The position numbers were made by a program, and so were the translations under genes. Below are positions 1-6,037 of a DNA stretch of 22,855 bases, in pieces. Source of the DNA: a virus; the IMG/VR virus record IMGVR_UViG_3300047469_000007, positions 1-22,855 of that record; one strand, written 5' to 3'. The notes under the pieces are model-generated. The model saw only the letters and a list, made by a program, of their open reading frames with translations. It had not been told where the DNA came from and searched no databases. How positions within the stretch are numbered: the first letter of the stretch is position 1; each line of letters starts with the position of its first letter.

Positions 1-706
1 CGTAGATTCCCTCACCGATGAAATCCCTCACACCCTTATCAACTATCACTAAATCCTTGTCGTTGATGGTGCCCTCCATGCTCTGACCCCATCCGTTGAT
101 CATGGCCAAAGACGCGGCAGCAGTGTAGGTCACGCCTTTCTCGCGCAGGAGCTCCTCGCGCACTACCAGATTCCGCACCACCTCTGTGTAATCAGGTGGT
201 AGCTGGCCATCACCCATTGCCGCCCGGATGTCGTATTGGGGGATAAGGATCTCGTCGTTCTTGGGCTTAAGGCTGGAATAGTTGGATGGCACGTAACTCT
301 GATTCGTGCCGAGGCCGCTCTCTGCTTGAGCAGCAGCTGCCAACACCATTTCGCGAACCTTTTCCGACAGGTTCTTACCGGCTTTAGATGAAAGCATCTG
401 ATTCATCAGCTCGGCAGTTGATGAGGCTGAAGAAGACTTTTCGTCGTCGGACGCAGGCTCAAAACCATCTAGGTTCGTAACTGGAGCCGCCTCACTAAAC
501 GGTATTGAATCAAACCACGCCCAGGGTAGGCCCTCGACCTCTTCGATACGCCTTGCCACGTCGTCGCCGAGGTTCTTTGCGGTCTTGTTGGAAAGTATCT
601 GGCTCAGATGCGCAGGACTCATCCCCCAACGCTCGGCGCACGACGCTTTCTTCTGTTTGCCGATCAGCTTGATGAGGTTGAGCTTTCGTATTTCGTAGAT
701 ATCCAT
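1..706 (-). CDS. cI: CI-type phage repressor (XRE HTH + S24 peptidase), C-terminus beyond window
   Basis: Lysogeny repressor that binds the adjacent operators and is expected to self-cleave when RecA filaments form after DNA damage. The frame is open from the ATG at 706 to the window edge, giving 235 visible residues. Residues 20-55 form a helix-turn-helix (AERWGMSPAHLSQILSNK). A Ser-rich linker lies around 86-98. From about residue 150 the LexA/S24 domain begins, with the catalytic-serine region at 205-214 (GWGQSMEGTI, nucleophile S209). The catalytic lysine would lie outside the window. The usual Ala-Gly cleavage dipeptide appears as Met164-Gly165 (RAAMGDG). There is no Shine-Dalgarno before the ATG, and the candidate promoter would give a leader of only about 10 nt, like near-leaderless lambda cI. 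It is divergent from cro, as expected. The family call is secure; the cleavage details are inferred. Confidence 0.92.
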   Translation of the reverse strand, partial: MDIYEIRKLNLIKLIGKQKKASCAERWGMSPAHLSQILSNKTAKNLGDDVARRIEEVEGLPWAWFDSIPFSEAAPVTNLDGFEPASDDEKSSSASSTAELMNQMLSSKAGKNLSEKVREMVLAAAAQAESGLGTNQSYVPSNYSSLKPKNDEILIPQYDIRAAMGDGQLPPDYTEVVRNLVVREELLREKGVTYTAAASLAMINGWGQSMEGTINDKDLVIVDKGVRDFIGEGIY

Positions 707-723
707 GATGCGCAGAATGCCAG

Positions 724-751
724 TGTTTAGCTGGCTGCTAAATATGCTCAA
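724..751 (-). promoter_or_regulatory. candidate PRM (repressor maintenance promoter)
   Basis: Leftward candidate with -35 TTGAGC (746-751), a 16-bp spacer and -10 TAAACA (724-729). The hexamers are weak, which fits a promoter needing activation by bound repressor. The operator at 727-741 covers the -10 and spacer, the geometry of lambda OR3 over PRM. Inferred from position and sequence only. Confidence 0.45.
726..742. promoter_or_regulatory. CI/Cro operator, site nearest cI (OR3-like)
   Basis: Perfect inverted repeat TTTAGC-TGGCT-GCTAAA: 6-bp arms and a 5-nt centre. It overlaps the candidate repressor promoter, so occupancy should shut off cI, as Cro does at OR3 in lambda. The same half-site and spacing recur at 776-790, which is the main support for operator function. 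Confidence 0.7.
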
Positions 752-757
752 AGCTAA
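743..757. promoter_or_regulatory. CI/Cro operator, degenerate middle site (OR2-like)
   Basis: TATGC-TCAAA-GCTAA has the same 15-bp architecture, with a perfect right half-site and a left half-site matching TTAGC at three of five positions. Its centre is 16 bp from the centre of the 727-741 site, suitable for cooperative binding. It is weaker evidence than the two flanking sites because one arm is degenerate. Confidence 0.5.
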
Positions 758-764
758 ATTTTCC

Positions 765-793
765 TTGCTCTGAAATTAGCCATGAGCTAAATT
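765..793 (+). promoter_or_regulatory. candidate PR (early rightward promoter)
   Basis: -35 TTGCTC (765-770), a 17-bp spacer and -10 TAAATT (788-793). Transcription would begin near position 800 and give a leader of about 20 nt containing the Shine-Dalgarno AAGGAG (806-811) for cro. The operator at 776-790 overlaps the spacer and -10. The hexamers only moderately match sigma-70 consensus, so placement is inferred from geometry. Confidence 0.55.
776..790. promoter_or_regulatory. CI/Cro operator, site nearest cro (OR1-like)
   Basis: Inverted repeat TTAGC-CATGA-GCTAA, with the same arms and spacer as 727-741. It lies between the -35 and -10 of the candidate PR promoter, so bound repressor would block early rightward transcription. 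Confidence 0.68.
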
Positions 794-818
794 TCTGACA
801 TGTGTAAGGAGAATCCTA

Positions 819-1055
819 ATGAATGACCATCTGCGTCACTGGCTAGCCAGCGCTACAAATGATCGGCGCCAGGGTGTTGCTGCCGCCGCCAAGACCACTG
901 TTGGTCACCTGTGGCAGCTCGCAGGTGGTCACCGAAAAGCCTCCGCAGAGCTTGCGGAGCGCCTTCAAGACGCCTCCGACAGTGAAATCACGATTGCAGG
1001 CCTTCGGCCCGACCTTGTCGACCTTGCCCATAAGGTTCTTCGCGGCGCCGCCTAA
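819..1055 (+). CDS. cro: Cro-like repressor
   Basis: Small 78-residue DNA-binding protein and first gene of the rightward early transcript, divergent from cI. Residues 18-42 (QGVAAAAKTTVGHLWQLAGG and following) form a helix-turn-helix of the Cro/YdaS type, in which the first helix is Ala-rich and the recognition helix follows TTVGHLWQLA. The start is fixed by AAGGAG 7 nt upstream of the ATG. By position and size it should compete with CI at the three TTAGC-N5-GCTAA sites and favour lytic growth. The role is inferred from the family and the lambda-type layout. YdaS-like proteins are also called toxins or antitoxins in some annotations, but the location next to cI favours Cro. Confidence 0.82.
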   Translation: MNDHLRHWLASATNDRRQGVAAAAKTTVGHLWQLAGGHRKASAELAERLQDASDSEITIAGLRPDLVDLAHKVLRGAA

Positions 1056-1264
1056 CCCATCACCGGCCGTCTCGCACTCAGCGAAACCGCAGTCCGTTCA
1101 AACCCTACCAGCGCCTCATCTGAGAGCTGGAACTTGGCCAGGTCTGCAAACGCTTCAAACGAAGGCCAAAGCCTGAGTTGAGAGGCGAGTGGAAGGGTAT
1201 AGGCCAAAGCAGCAACAAAGCATCGAAGGGCGGCTATCTCGCCCTGAAGTTCTGAGTCGGTCAT
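1052..1264 (-). CDS. small antisense protein between cro and cII, function unknown
   Basis: A 70-residue leftward ORF starting MTDSELQGEIAALRCFVAAL. AAGGA lies 8 nt upstream of this ATG on the minus strand, a well-placed ribosome binding site. The protein is Leu/Ala-rich, probably helical and non-membrane, and contains a single Cys. A longer in-frame extension exists upstream but reads back through cII and has no ribosome binding site, so the internal ATG is preferred. It overlaps the 3' end of cro by 4 bp and fills the cro-cII interval. A leftward CII-dependent transcript into cI would pass through it, so it could be made during establishment of lysogeny. That link is inference. No function is recognised. 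Confidence 0.55.
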   Translation of the reverse strand: MTDSELQGEIAALRCFVAALAYTLPLASQLRLWPSFEAFADLAKFQLSDEALVGFERTAVSLSARRPVMG

Positions 1265-1349
1265 GGATGCGTCCTTGATCAGTTTGAGTTGACCAATTTT
1301 CGGCGTGTTGGCACCAGGCCACCACAGAAACACAGCAGAGGTTTTACGA

Positions 1350-1772
1350 ATGGAAAATTTCTTGCGGGCATGCCAGGCAGCAGTGCTGGACAACGAAGCC
1401 AAGAGCCTCGCGGCAAAGATGGGTGTGCCACATGTGAGCCTGCTCCAGCGCGCCAACCCTGATAACGATGCTCACCGGCTGACCGCTGAACATCTGTTCG
1501 GGATCTTGCTGCACACGGGAGATATGAGGCCGCTTGCGGTGTTGGCTGAAGAGTTCGGCTTTGAGCTGGTCGCCAAAGTGGCACCGAAGCCTCAGGCGCT
1601 TACCTCATCCCTGATCAACGTCGGCAAGGAAGTGGCTGATCTGACCATCGCAGTCCATGAGGCTCTCAAGGACAGCCATGTCAGCACATTCGAGAAGAGC
1701 TTGATCCGACAGGAGATCAACCACGTTCGCCAGAGCCTGGACGTGATGGATTCCTCGGTGAAGGCAGCCTGA
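1350..1772 (+). CDS. cII: CII-type phage regulator (CP76 family)
   Basis: Regulator expected to activate repressor synthesis during establishment of lysogeny. The 140-residue form starts at MENFLRACQAAVLDNEAKSL with AGAGG upstream. A GTG-initiated version 15 residues longer exists at 1305 but lacks a convincing ribosome binding site. The N-terminal part (about residues 5-50, SLAAKMGVPHVSLLQRANPD) is a helix-turn-helix-like segment. The centre (LFGILLHTGDMRPLAVLAEE) matches the Phage_CP76/regulatory-CII family seen in non-enteric phages, not the lambda CII fold. The C-terminus is helical. Its position after cro and before the O/P replication genes is the standard CII slot. DNA targets were not identified; no clear TTGC-N6-TTGC site was seen. 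Confidence 0.72.
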   Translation: MENFLRACQAAVLDNEAKSLAAKMGVPHVSLLQRANPDNDAHRLTAEHLFGILLHTGDMRPLAVLAEEFGFELVAKVAPKPQALTSSLINVGKEVADLTIAVHEALKDSHVSTFEKSLIRQEINHVRQSLDVMDSSVKAA

Positions 1773-1773
1773 T

Positions 1774-1791
1774 GTTCACGCATGCGTGAAC
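1774..1791. promoter_or_regulatory. perfect 18-bp palindrome downstream of cII
   Basis: GTTCACGCATGCGTGAAC begins two bases after the cII stop codon and is a perfect palindrome with no spacer. It has no T-run, so it is not a standard terminator. It looks like a dimeric protein-binding site, but neither the CI operator consensus nor any other repeat in the window matches it. Confidence 0.5.
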
Positions 1792-1854
1792 TTCGATATG
1801 CCGATTTTGGTGCAGTCCCTACCCACTATTAGGTGTAACCGAGTAGACGGGCAC

Positions 1855-1884
1855 AAAAAAGCCGACGGTCGAGGTCGGCTCTTT
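1855..1884 (-). terminator. intrinsic terminator, best oriented leftward
   Basis: A 7-bp stem AGCCGAC/GTCGGCT (1860-1866 and 1874-1880) with a 7-nt loop. Read leftward it is followed by six T (complement of A at 1855-1860), a good intrinsic terminator. Read rightward the tract is only CTTT. It would stop leftward transcripts before they reach cII and weakly attenuate rightward transcription before O, much like a lambda tR1 position. Confidence 0.6.
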
Positions 1885-1909
1885 CAACAGCAATTCAGCG
1901 AGACGAACT

Positions 1910-2749
1910 ATGACAAACATCATCCAAATTGACAAGTCCCGAGGGTTCACCCGAATGGACAATACCCTGATGGAGTCCTTGGCCACGGTGGATCTTCCAG
2001 CCAGGGAGCTGCGCGTGGTCATGGCTATTGCCCGGCAGACCATTGGCTACCAGCAAGATACCCGCCGCCTCACCGCTGACGACCTGGGCAAGCTGACCAA
2101 CATGCGCCGGGACGTTACCTCGAAGGCTATCAGTCATCTGCTTGAGCGCCGGATCATTTACCGGGTAGGTGGAAGCCGTGGCGATATCGGTATTTCCCCG
2201 GTCTCAGAATGGTCGTTCTACGAAGAAAAACCAACCCGTCTCACTGAGACCAAAACGTCTCACTCAGACAATATCGTCTCACTGAGACATTCCTCGAGTG
2301 AGACCAAAACGGCAACTTGCCTTCTTTATACAAAGAAAGAAACCCCTATACCTCTTCCTACGGAAGAAGGTATGCCCCCCCTGGCTGAATCGGCACCTGC
2401 AAAGGCTGAGCGAAAGGCTCCGTTCGGCAAGACCCAGATGCTGGCCGACAATCCGAATCATATCCCTGATCAACTACTTGTCGATTGGCTGGCCCTGCGC
2501 AAGACCAAGCGCGCCGCGACTACCCAGACCGTGTGGGACGCCCTGAACGCCGAGCTGGCCAAGTGCGCCGAGCTTGGCATCGCCGCTGATGTCGCGATGA
2601 CCGAGGCGTTGTCCGCTGGCTGGCAGGGCTTCAAGGCCGCCTGGATCGCTAATCGCCTGACCCAGAATGCCCGCTCCCAGTCAGCAGCGTCCTCCGGTCC
2701 TGACTTCGACAGCATCGCATGGGCTGAAAACCTCATGGTGCCTCAGTGA
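1910..2749 (+). CDS. O: replication initiator, O-like
   Basis: Origin-binding replication protein of 279 residues. The N-terminal 100 residues are a winged-helix domain typical of phage replication protein O (GFTRMDNTLMESLATVDLPA, then RELRVVMAIARQTIGY and a Lys/Arg-rich helix near 60-85). A Ser/Thr-rich linker (about 105-165) is encoded by the iteron origin. The C-terminal part (about 180-250, VDWLALRKTKRA and GWQGFKAAWI) is a helical segment seen in O/DnaT-like proteins and probably contacts the helicase loader. It overlaps the next gene, a P-like loader, confirming the lambda O-P arrangement. The ribosome binding site is weak (GCGAGA). The start is chosen because conserved O sequence begins at this Met. 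Confidence 0.85.
   Translation: MTNIIQIDKSRGFTRMDNTLMESLATVDLPARELRVVMAIARQTIGYQQDTRRLTADDLGKLTNMRRDVTSKAISHLLERRIIYRVGGSRGDIGISPVSEWSFYEEKPTRLTETKTSHSDNIVSLRHSSSETKTATCLLYTKKETPIPLPTEEGMPPLAESAPAKAERKAPFGKTQMLADNPNHIPDQLLVDWLALRKTKRAATTQTVWDALNAELAKCAELGIAADVAMTEALSAGWQGFKAAWIANRLTQNARSQSAASSGPDFDSIAWAENLMVPQ
2238..2340. other. iteron replication origin inside the O gene
   Basis: Three copies of GTCTCACTSAGAC start at 2238, 2257 and 2276, exactly 19 bp apart. Copies 1 and 3 are identical 13-bp palindromes (GTCTCACTGAGAC). Copy 2 has C for G at one position. A fourth, inverted half-copy (GAGTGAGAC) lies at 2296-2304. An A+T-richer stretch (about 2315-2345, CTTCTTTATACAAAGAAAGA) follows and is a likely unwinding region. 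Iterons in the middle of O followed by an A+T-rich tract are the layout of lambda ori. The function is inferred from this match. Confidence 0.75.
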
Positions 2750-3450
2750 AACCCGCCTCGCAGCTCATGGCGACCATGAGCAATCTGCCTCCGGTGAAGG
2801 TGTCGGCGCCTGTCGTCGTTTCGCTGGAGACTGCCGAGGTGGTGAACGACCTTTTCCGCCGGTTGCGCGGGATCTTCCCAGCATGGCGCCAAGCGTGGCC
2901 GTCGACTGAGGCCCTGGATGCCGCCAAGTCTGAGTGGATCAAGGAGTTTGCCGACGAAGGCATTCGCACCCTGGAGCAGATCGAATTCGGCATCCAGAAG
3001 TGCCGCAAGCTCAAGAAACCCTTCGCCCCCAGCGTCGGCGAGTTCATCGCCATGTGCCAGCCAAGCGCCGAGGACTTCGGTATGCCCAGCTCTGCGGATG
3101 CGTGGATGGAGGCGTTGATGGGCACCTACGGGCATGAGGCCGTGAAGATCGCGGCGGTAGCTACTGGCCTGTTCGACCTGCGTTCAGCCAAGCAGACCGA
3201 CAAGGGCCTTCGAGAGCGCTTCGACCGTAACTACGAAATCGTTCTTCGCCGCGCCCAGGCTGGGCAGCCGCTCGACGGCAAGATCCTTACCGGCATAGGT
3301 CACGACAGCCAGAAGTCGGTGCTGGAGCTGGCCGATGAACTGGCCGAGCGACAGGCGCAAGAGCGAATCATCAAACAAGGAATCCCGGCAGACGGCGCAT
3401 CGGCGCGTGAGCTGCTGATGGCCAAATTCGGGAAGAGGGCTGCGCAATGA
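2746..3450 (+). CDS. P: helicase loader, P-like replication protein
   Basis: Protein of 234 residues, nearly the length of lambda P (233). It is expected to recruit host DnaB helicase to the O-origin complex. The central region (VVNDLFRRLRGIFPAWRQAW, then WIKEFADEGIRTLEQIEFGI and KPFAPSVGEFIAMC) is characteristic of the replication-P family. The C-terminus is a charged helix (LADELAERQAQERI). The start is taken as the GTG overlapping the O stop (GTGA), which suggests translational coupling. An in-frame ATG lies 7 codons downstream and neither start has a clear ribosome binding site, so the exact start is uncertain. It is followed directly by overlapping early genes. Confidence 0.82.
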   Translation: MKPASQLMATMSNLPPVKVSAPVVVSLETAEVVNDLFRRLRGIFPAWRQAWPSTEALDAAKSEWIKEFADEGIRTLEQIEFGIQKCRKLKKPFAPSVGEFIAMCQPSAEDFGMPSSADAWMEALMGTYGHEAVKIAAVATGLFDLRSAKQTDKGLRERFDRNYEIVLRRAQAGQPLDGKILTGIGHDSQKSVLELADELAERQAQERIIKQGIPADGASARELLMAKFGKRAAQ

Positions 3451-3668
3451 CGTCACCAGTGAAAAAACTCACCCCGGCATCCGAGGACCTTGTCCGCCTG
3501 CGCGATGAGATCGCCATGCAGGCTCTGAATGGTTTGGTCATCAACGGCGGCTGGTCTCGGACCATGTCTGATGGATCAAAAAAACGTTACGTGAATATGC
3601 GCGACTACTCCGAAGCCGCCTATGAGTTTGCCGATCAGATGCTGGCTGCACGGGAGCGCAAGCAATGA
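3447..3668 (+). CDS. small early protein, function unknown
   Basis: A 73-residue hydrophilic protein (MTSPVKKLTPASEDLVRLRD at the N-terminus, ending EFADQMLAARERKQ). Its ATG overlaps the P stop as ATGA, and GAGGG sits upstream. No signal peptide, membrane segment or cysteine motif is visible. The centre contains GWSRTMSDGSKKRYVNMRDY, a short basic/aromatic stretch. Its place in the coupled O-P-to-NinG operon supports a real gene with an early accessory role, but no function can be assigned. Confidence 0.65.
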   Translation: MTSPVKKLTPASEDLVRLRDEIAMQALNGLVINGGWSRTMSDGSKKRYVNMRDYSEAAYEFADQMLAARERKQ

Positions 3669-3799
3669 CTAAGACCCAACTCCATCCTGCTGATCGTGCA
3701 GGCGCACCGTGGCGTCGTGAATGCTTCTACTCAATGCCTTCCAGCATTACGCTCAAGCGCAAGAAGAGTGCGCGGAAGGAGGTGAGTCATGGCCGATAA
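3665..3799 (+). CDS. 44-residue early ORF, function unknown
   Basis: Starts with an ATGA overlap on the previous stop, with GGAG upstream, and encodes MTKTQLHPADRAGAPWRREC followed by FYSMPSSITLKRKKSARKEV and a short tail. It is basic at the C-terminus (KRKKSARK). Its last codons contain the strong ribosome binding site (AAGGAGGTGA) of the next gene, which it overlaps by 11 bp. That arrangement and the unbroken overlap chain argue for real translation. Confidence 0.6.
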   Translation: MTKTQLHPADRAGAPWRRECFYSMPSSITLKRKKSARKEVSHGR

Positions 3800-4247
3800 A
3801 ATCCGCCTGAACTCCCTGGCTGAGCTCTCCGCCGTCAGCGCCGCGATCCGCATCAAGGGCTTCCCCTGCAATGTGACGATCACCGGCGCGGGCCGCAGCC
3901 TTCCGCAGAACGCGCTGTTCCACAAGTGGTGTGAGTGCGCCGCCCAGTTCTTCGTGAGCATGGGAAAGACGACGTTCGCCACCGGCTCCCCAATGAACAT
4001 GGAGAACATGAAGCGCAACCTGAAGCTGACGTTCCTGGGTGAAGAGGTGATCCGGGATATCAACCTCAAGACTGGCGAGGTCACAGAGCGCCTCGATCTG
4101 CGCCACACCAGCGGGCTGGACAAGGGCGACATGCACGCCTTCATGACCTGCATCGACGTCTGGGCGGCCGAGCATGGGATCTACCTGCCGCATCCCGAAG
4201 ACAGCGAGTACATGAAGATGCGCTGCAACATGGGGGAGGCCGCATGA
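3789..4247 (+). CDS. ninB: NinB/Orf-like recombination mediator
   Basis: A 152-residue protein probably related to lambda NinB (Orf), which binds single-stranded DNA and SSB to help load recombinase. Visible features: an N-terminal beta-rich segment, then GRSLPQNALFHKWCECAAQF (about 35-54), which matches the RS-x-x-QN-x-x-x-H/W signature of the family. The C-terminal helix (GDMHAFMTCIDVWAAEHGIY) ends in LPHPEDSEY, common in the phage YbcN/NinB group. It sits between P and NinG, the usual nin-region place. Assignment to NinB rather than a related DUF is a judgement from these motifs. The ribosome binding site AAGGAGGTGA is strong. Confidence 0.55.
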   Translation: MADKIRLNSLAELSAVSAAIRIKGFPCNVTITGAGRSLPQNALFHKWCECAAQFFVSMGKTTFATGSPMNMENMKRNLKLTFLGEEVIRDINLKTGEVTERLDLRHTSGLDKGDMHAFMTCIDVWAAEHGIYLPHPEDSEYMKMRCNMGEAA

Positions 4248-4555
4248 ACAATCAATTCAAGGCTGGAGACTTGGCGATCATCACCAACTGCTGGTTCCCT
4301 GAAAATATAGGAAGAGTTGTGGAGCTTAGTTTCATTGCTCCGGCGGGCTGTCGATATGTCAGCCCGGAAGGTTTTGTGAACTACAACACATCCGGCGTAG
4401 ACGTATGGGTTGTAACGGCACAAGGGATTTACACCTCTGACCACCAGCGGGGGAAGACAAATGCTGGCTGGACGCAGAAAGCCGAGCGAAATCTCATGCC
4501 CCTGCGCGGCAACTTCGCCCCGGACCTTCAGAAGTCCCATGAGGTGTCGGCATGA
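4244..4555 (+). CDS. small nin-region protein, possible SH3-like barrel
   Basis: A 103-residue protein beginning MNNQFKAGDLAIITNCWFPE and ending in LMPLRGNFAPDLQK. The start (FKAGDLAIIT...NIGRVVEL) has the alternating pattern of a KOW/SH3-like beta barrel. It may bind nucleic acid or protein, but this is a fold guess. It overlaps both neighbours by ATGA and has GGGAGG upstream. Related short proteins occur beside NinB/NinG in lambdoid phages. No catalytic motif is visible. Confidence 0.6.
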   Translation: MNNQFKAGDLAIITNCWFPENIGRVVELSFIAPAGCRYVSPEGFVNYNTSGVDVWVVTAQGIYTSDHQRGKTNAGWTQKAERNLMPLRGNFAPDLQKSHEVSA

Positions 4556-5184
4556 GGCGCACGGAATTGAAGCGAACCGTCCCCCTCAAGGCCAGCGGCA
4601 TAACCCCACGCACACCCCGCAAGAAGAAGTGCAAAGCCTGTGGGAGCGAATTCACTCCAATTAAAGACCTTCAGGTCGTTTGCAGCCCAGCCTGCGGGCT
4701 TTCTCTGGCTAAAACTCTGCGGGAGCGGAAACGTAAATCGCTGGACCTGATCGAGCGCCGGGAGATCAAGGCCAGGAAGGAGAAGCTGAAGAGTCGGGGC
4801 GAGCACATGAAAGAGGCCCAGCAAGCATTCAATGAGTTCATCCGGTGGCGCGATCAACTGGCCGGTCATCTCTGCATCTCCAGCGGAAAGCCCCTGGACT
4901 GGAGCGGCAACGCGGTAGATGCAGGGCATTACAGGTCAGTCGGCGCCGCGCCGCATCTCCGGTTCGATGAGCGCAACTGCCACGCTCAATCGAAGCAGGA
5001 CAACCGATTCCTATCCGGCAACGCCGTTGACTACCGGATAGGTCTCATCGCCAGGATAGGCCAGGCCGCTGTGGACTCACTTGAAGCGGATCAGTCGGTG
5101 CGCAAGTACACCATCGAAGATTTGAAGGCCATCAAAGCCAAATACAGGGCAATGACCCGTGAACTGAAAAAGGGGGTGGCATGA
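4552..5184 (+). CDS. ninG: NinG/Rap-type recombination nuclease, variant zinc site
   Basis: A 210-residue homologue of lambda NinG (Rap), a structure-specific endonuclease acting on recombination branch points. The N-terminal zinc finger is intact (C27-x2-C30 and C44-x3-C48). A basic coiled-coil-like helix spans about 53-90. The nuclease core is recognisable from AGHYRSVGAAPHLRFDERN and SGNAVDYRIGLIARIG (about 124-170). The paired cysteines expected around this core are mostly gone: CISSG at 108-112 where lambda-type proteins have CxxCG, and HAQSKQDN at 144-151 where they have CxxCN. It is coupled to neighbours by ATGA overlaps, with GAGGT upstream. The family call is secure; activity of this variant is unknown. 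Confidence 0.88.
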   Translation: MRRTELKRTVPLKASGITPRTPRKKKCKACGSEFTPIKDLQVVCSPACGLSLAKTLRERKRKSLDLIERREIKARKEKLKSRGEHMKEAQQAFNEFIRWRDQLAGHLCISSGKPLDWSGNAVDAGHYRSVGAAPHLRFDERNCHAQSKQDNRFLSGNAVDYRIGLIARIGQAAVDSLEADQSVRKYTIEDLKAIKAKYRAMTRELKKGVA

Positions 5185-5447
5185 ATCAGGTTGCGCAGAT
5201 CACTGGCCCAGCCAGCCAAGCAGACAGCGGATGGCTGAAACCAACGTTCCCGATCAGGGGCAAGGTGCATTACTTCGCGAAGCTGAAGGGATTCGATGCC
5301 ATCACCAGCAACGGACGGGACTATTACTGGGAGTCGCTCTGCGGCATCGACGCCGTAAGCACCGAGCGCACACCGATGTTTGAGGCGGGCAACTGGAGCC
5401 GCTGCAAGAAGTGCGAACAACAAATGGCTCGGAGGAGTGCAGCATGA
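5181..5447 (+). CDS. small early protein with C-terminal CxxC, function unknown
   Basis: An 88-residue protein with AGGGGG upstream and ATGA overlaps at both ends. The second half contains YYWESLCGIDAV and ends NWSRCKKCEQQMARRSAA, so three cysteines (one single, one CxxC pair) could bind metal. This resembles small phage proteins adjacent to NinG but no named family is recognised. Its place late in the early operon suggests a regulatory or nucleic-acid role. Confidence 0.6.
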   Translation: MNQVAQITGPASQADSGWLKPTFPIRGKVHYFAKLKGFDAITSNGRDYYWESLCGIDAVSTERTPMFEAGNWSRCKKCEQQMARRSAA

Positions 5448-6037
5448 TCAACCTGAACTCGGCGCGGCTTGCCTGGCACGACAGCTTGTACACCCCATGG
5501 GATAGCCAGGGCGCGCACATCGAACAGATCGGCCTGCTGGGCTGCACCGTCCAGGCCACTGCCAAGTCCGTGAACAGCCGGCACGCAATGCATCAATCAA
5601 TATCGGCCCGCATTCAGCACGCTATTGCCACGCTGCCCGGCCACCTCCAGGCGTTCGGCAATCACATGTACAGCCCCATCGCCACGGCAAACGACAAGGA
5701 AGAGGCTGGGGAGGTTGTTTTCCTGCGCGCCTACAACGCCGGGTCGAAGATGTACGCGAAGAAGTTCGAGAAGGCTAGGCTGGTCGCGGCGGGAGTGCTC
5801 CATCGGTACCGCCGAATGCATCAGGGCGGGCAGAGCGAAGGAATGGACCCTTGCTCGACGCCTGAATCCTTCCGGTACTGGCTGGAAATGGAGCTTGGAC
5901 TGGAGCTTTCATCTGAGCAGTGGGGCAGGGAGTGGGGCGGCTTCATCGACCTATGCTTCGAGGCGTGCAATGATCTTGATAAGGCGGCACTTGTGCCGGT
6001 ATCAAGATGTATCAACATGATGAAGGAAGCAGCATGA
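5444..6037 (+). CDS. unknown protein in the antiterminator Q position
   Basis: A 197-residue soluble protein starting MINLNSARLAWHDSLYTPWD with GGAGG 7 nt upstream and ending MMKEAA. An 11-codon longer in-frame version would overlap the previous gene more and is not preferred. Residues around 45-75 (NSRHAMHQSISARIQHAIAT) and 90-125 (VVFLRAYNAGSKMYAKKFEK, then RYRRMHQGG) are helical and basic, a pattern compatible with nucleic-acid binding. It resembles conserved hypothetical proteins that follow NinG in Pseudomonas prophages. Because it lies just before a promoter with tandem terminators, it is one of two candidates for a Q-type late antiterminator. No sequence match to lambda, 82 or P22 Q is seen. 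Confidence 0.6.
   Translation: MINLNSARLAWHDSLYTPWDSQGAHIEQIGLLGCTVQATAKSVNSRHAMHQSISARIQHAIATLPGHLQAFGNHMYSPIATANDKEEAGEVVFLRAYNAGSKMYAKKFEKARLVAAGVLHRYRRMHQGGQSEGMDPCSTPESFRYWLEMELGLELSSEQWGREWGGFIDLCFEACNDLDKAALVPVSRCINMMKEAA

Noticed and set aside
2238-2304. CRISPR-like repeats
   Set aside because: Repeats are 13 bp with a 19-bp period and lie inside the O gene, so they are iterons, not a CRISPR array.
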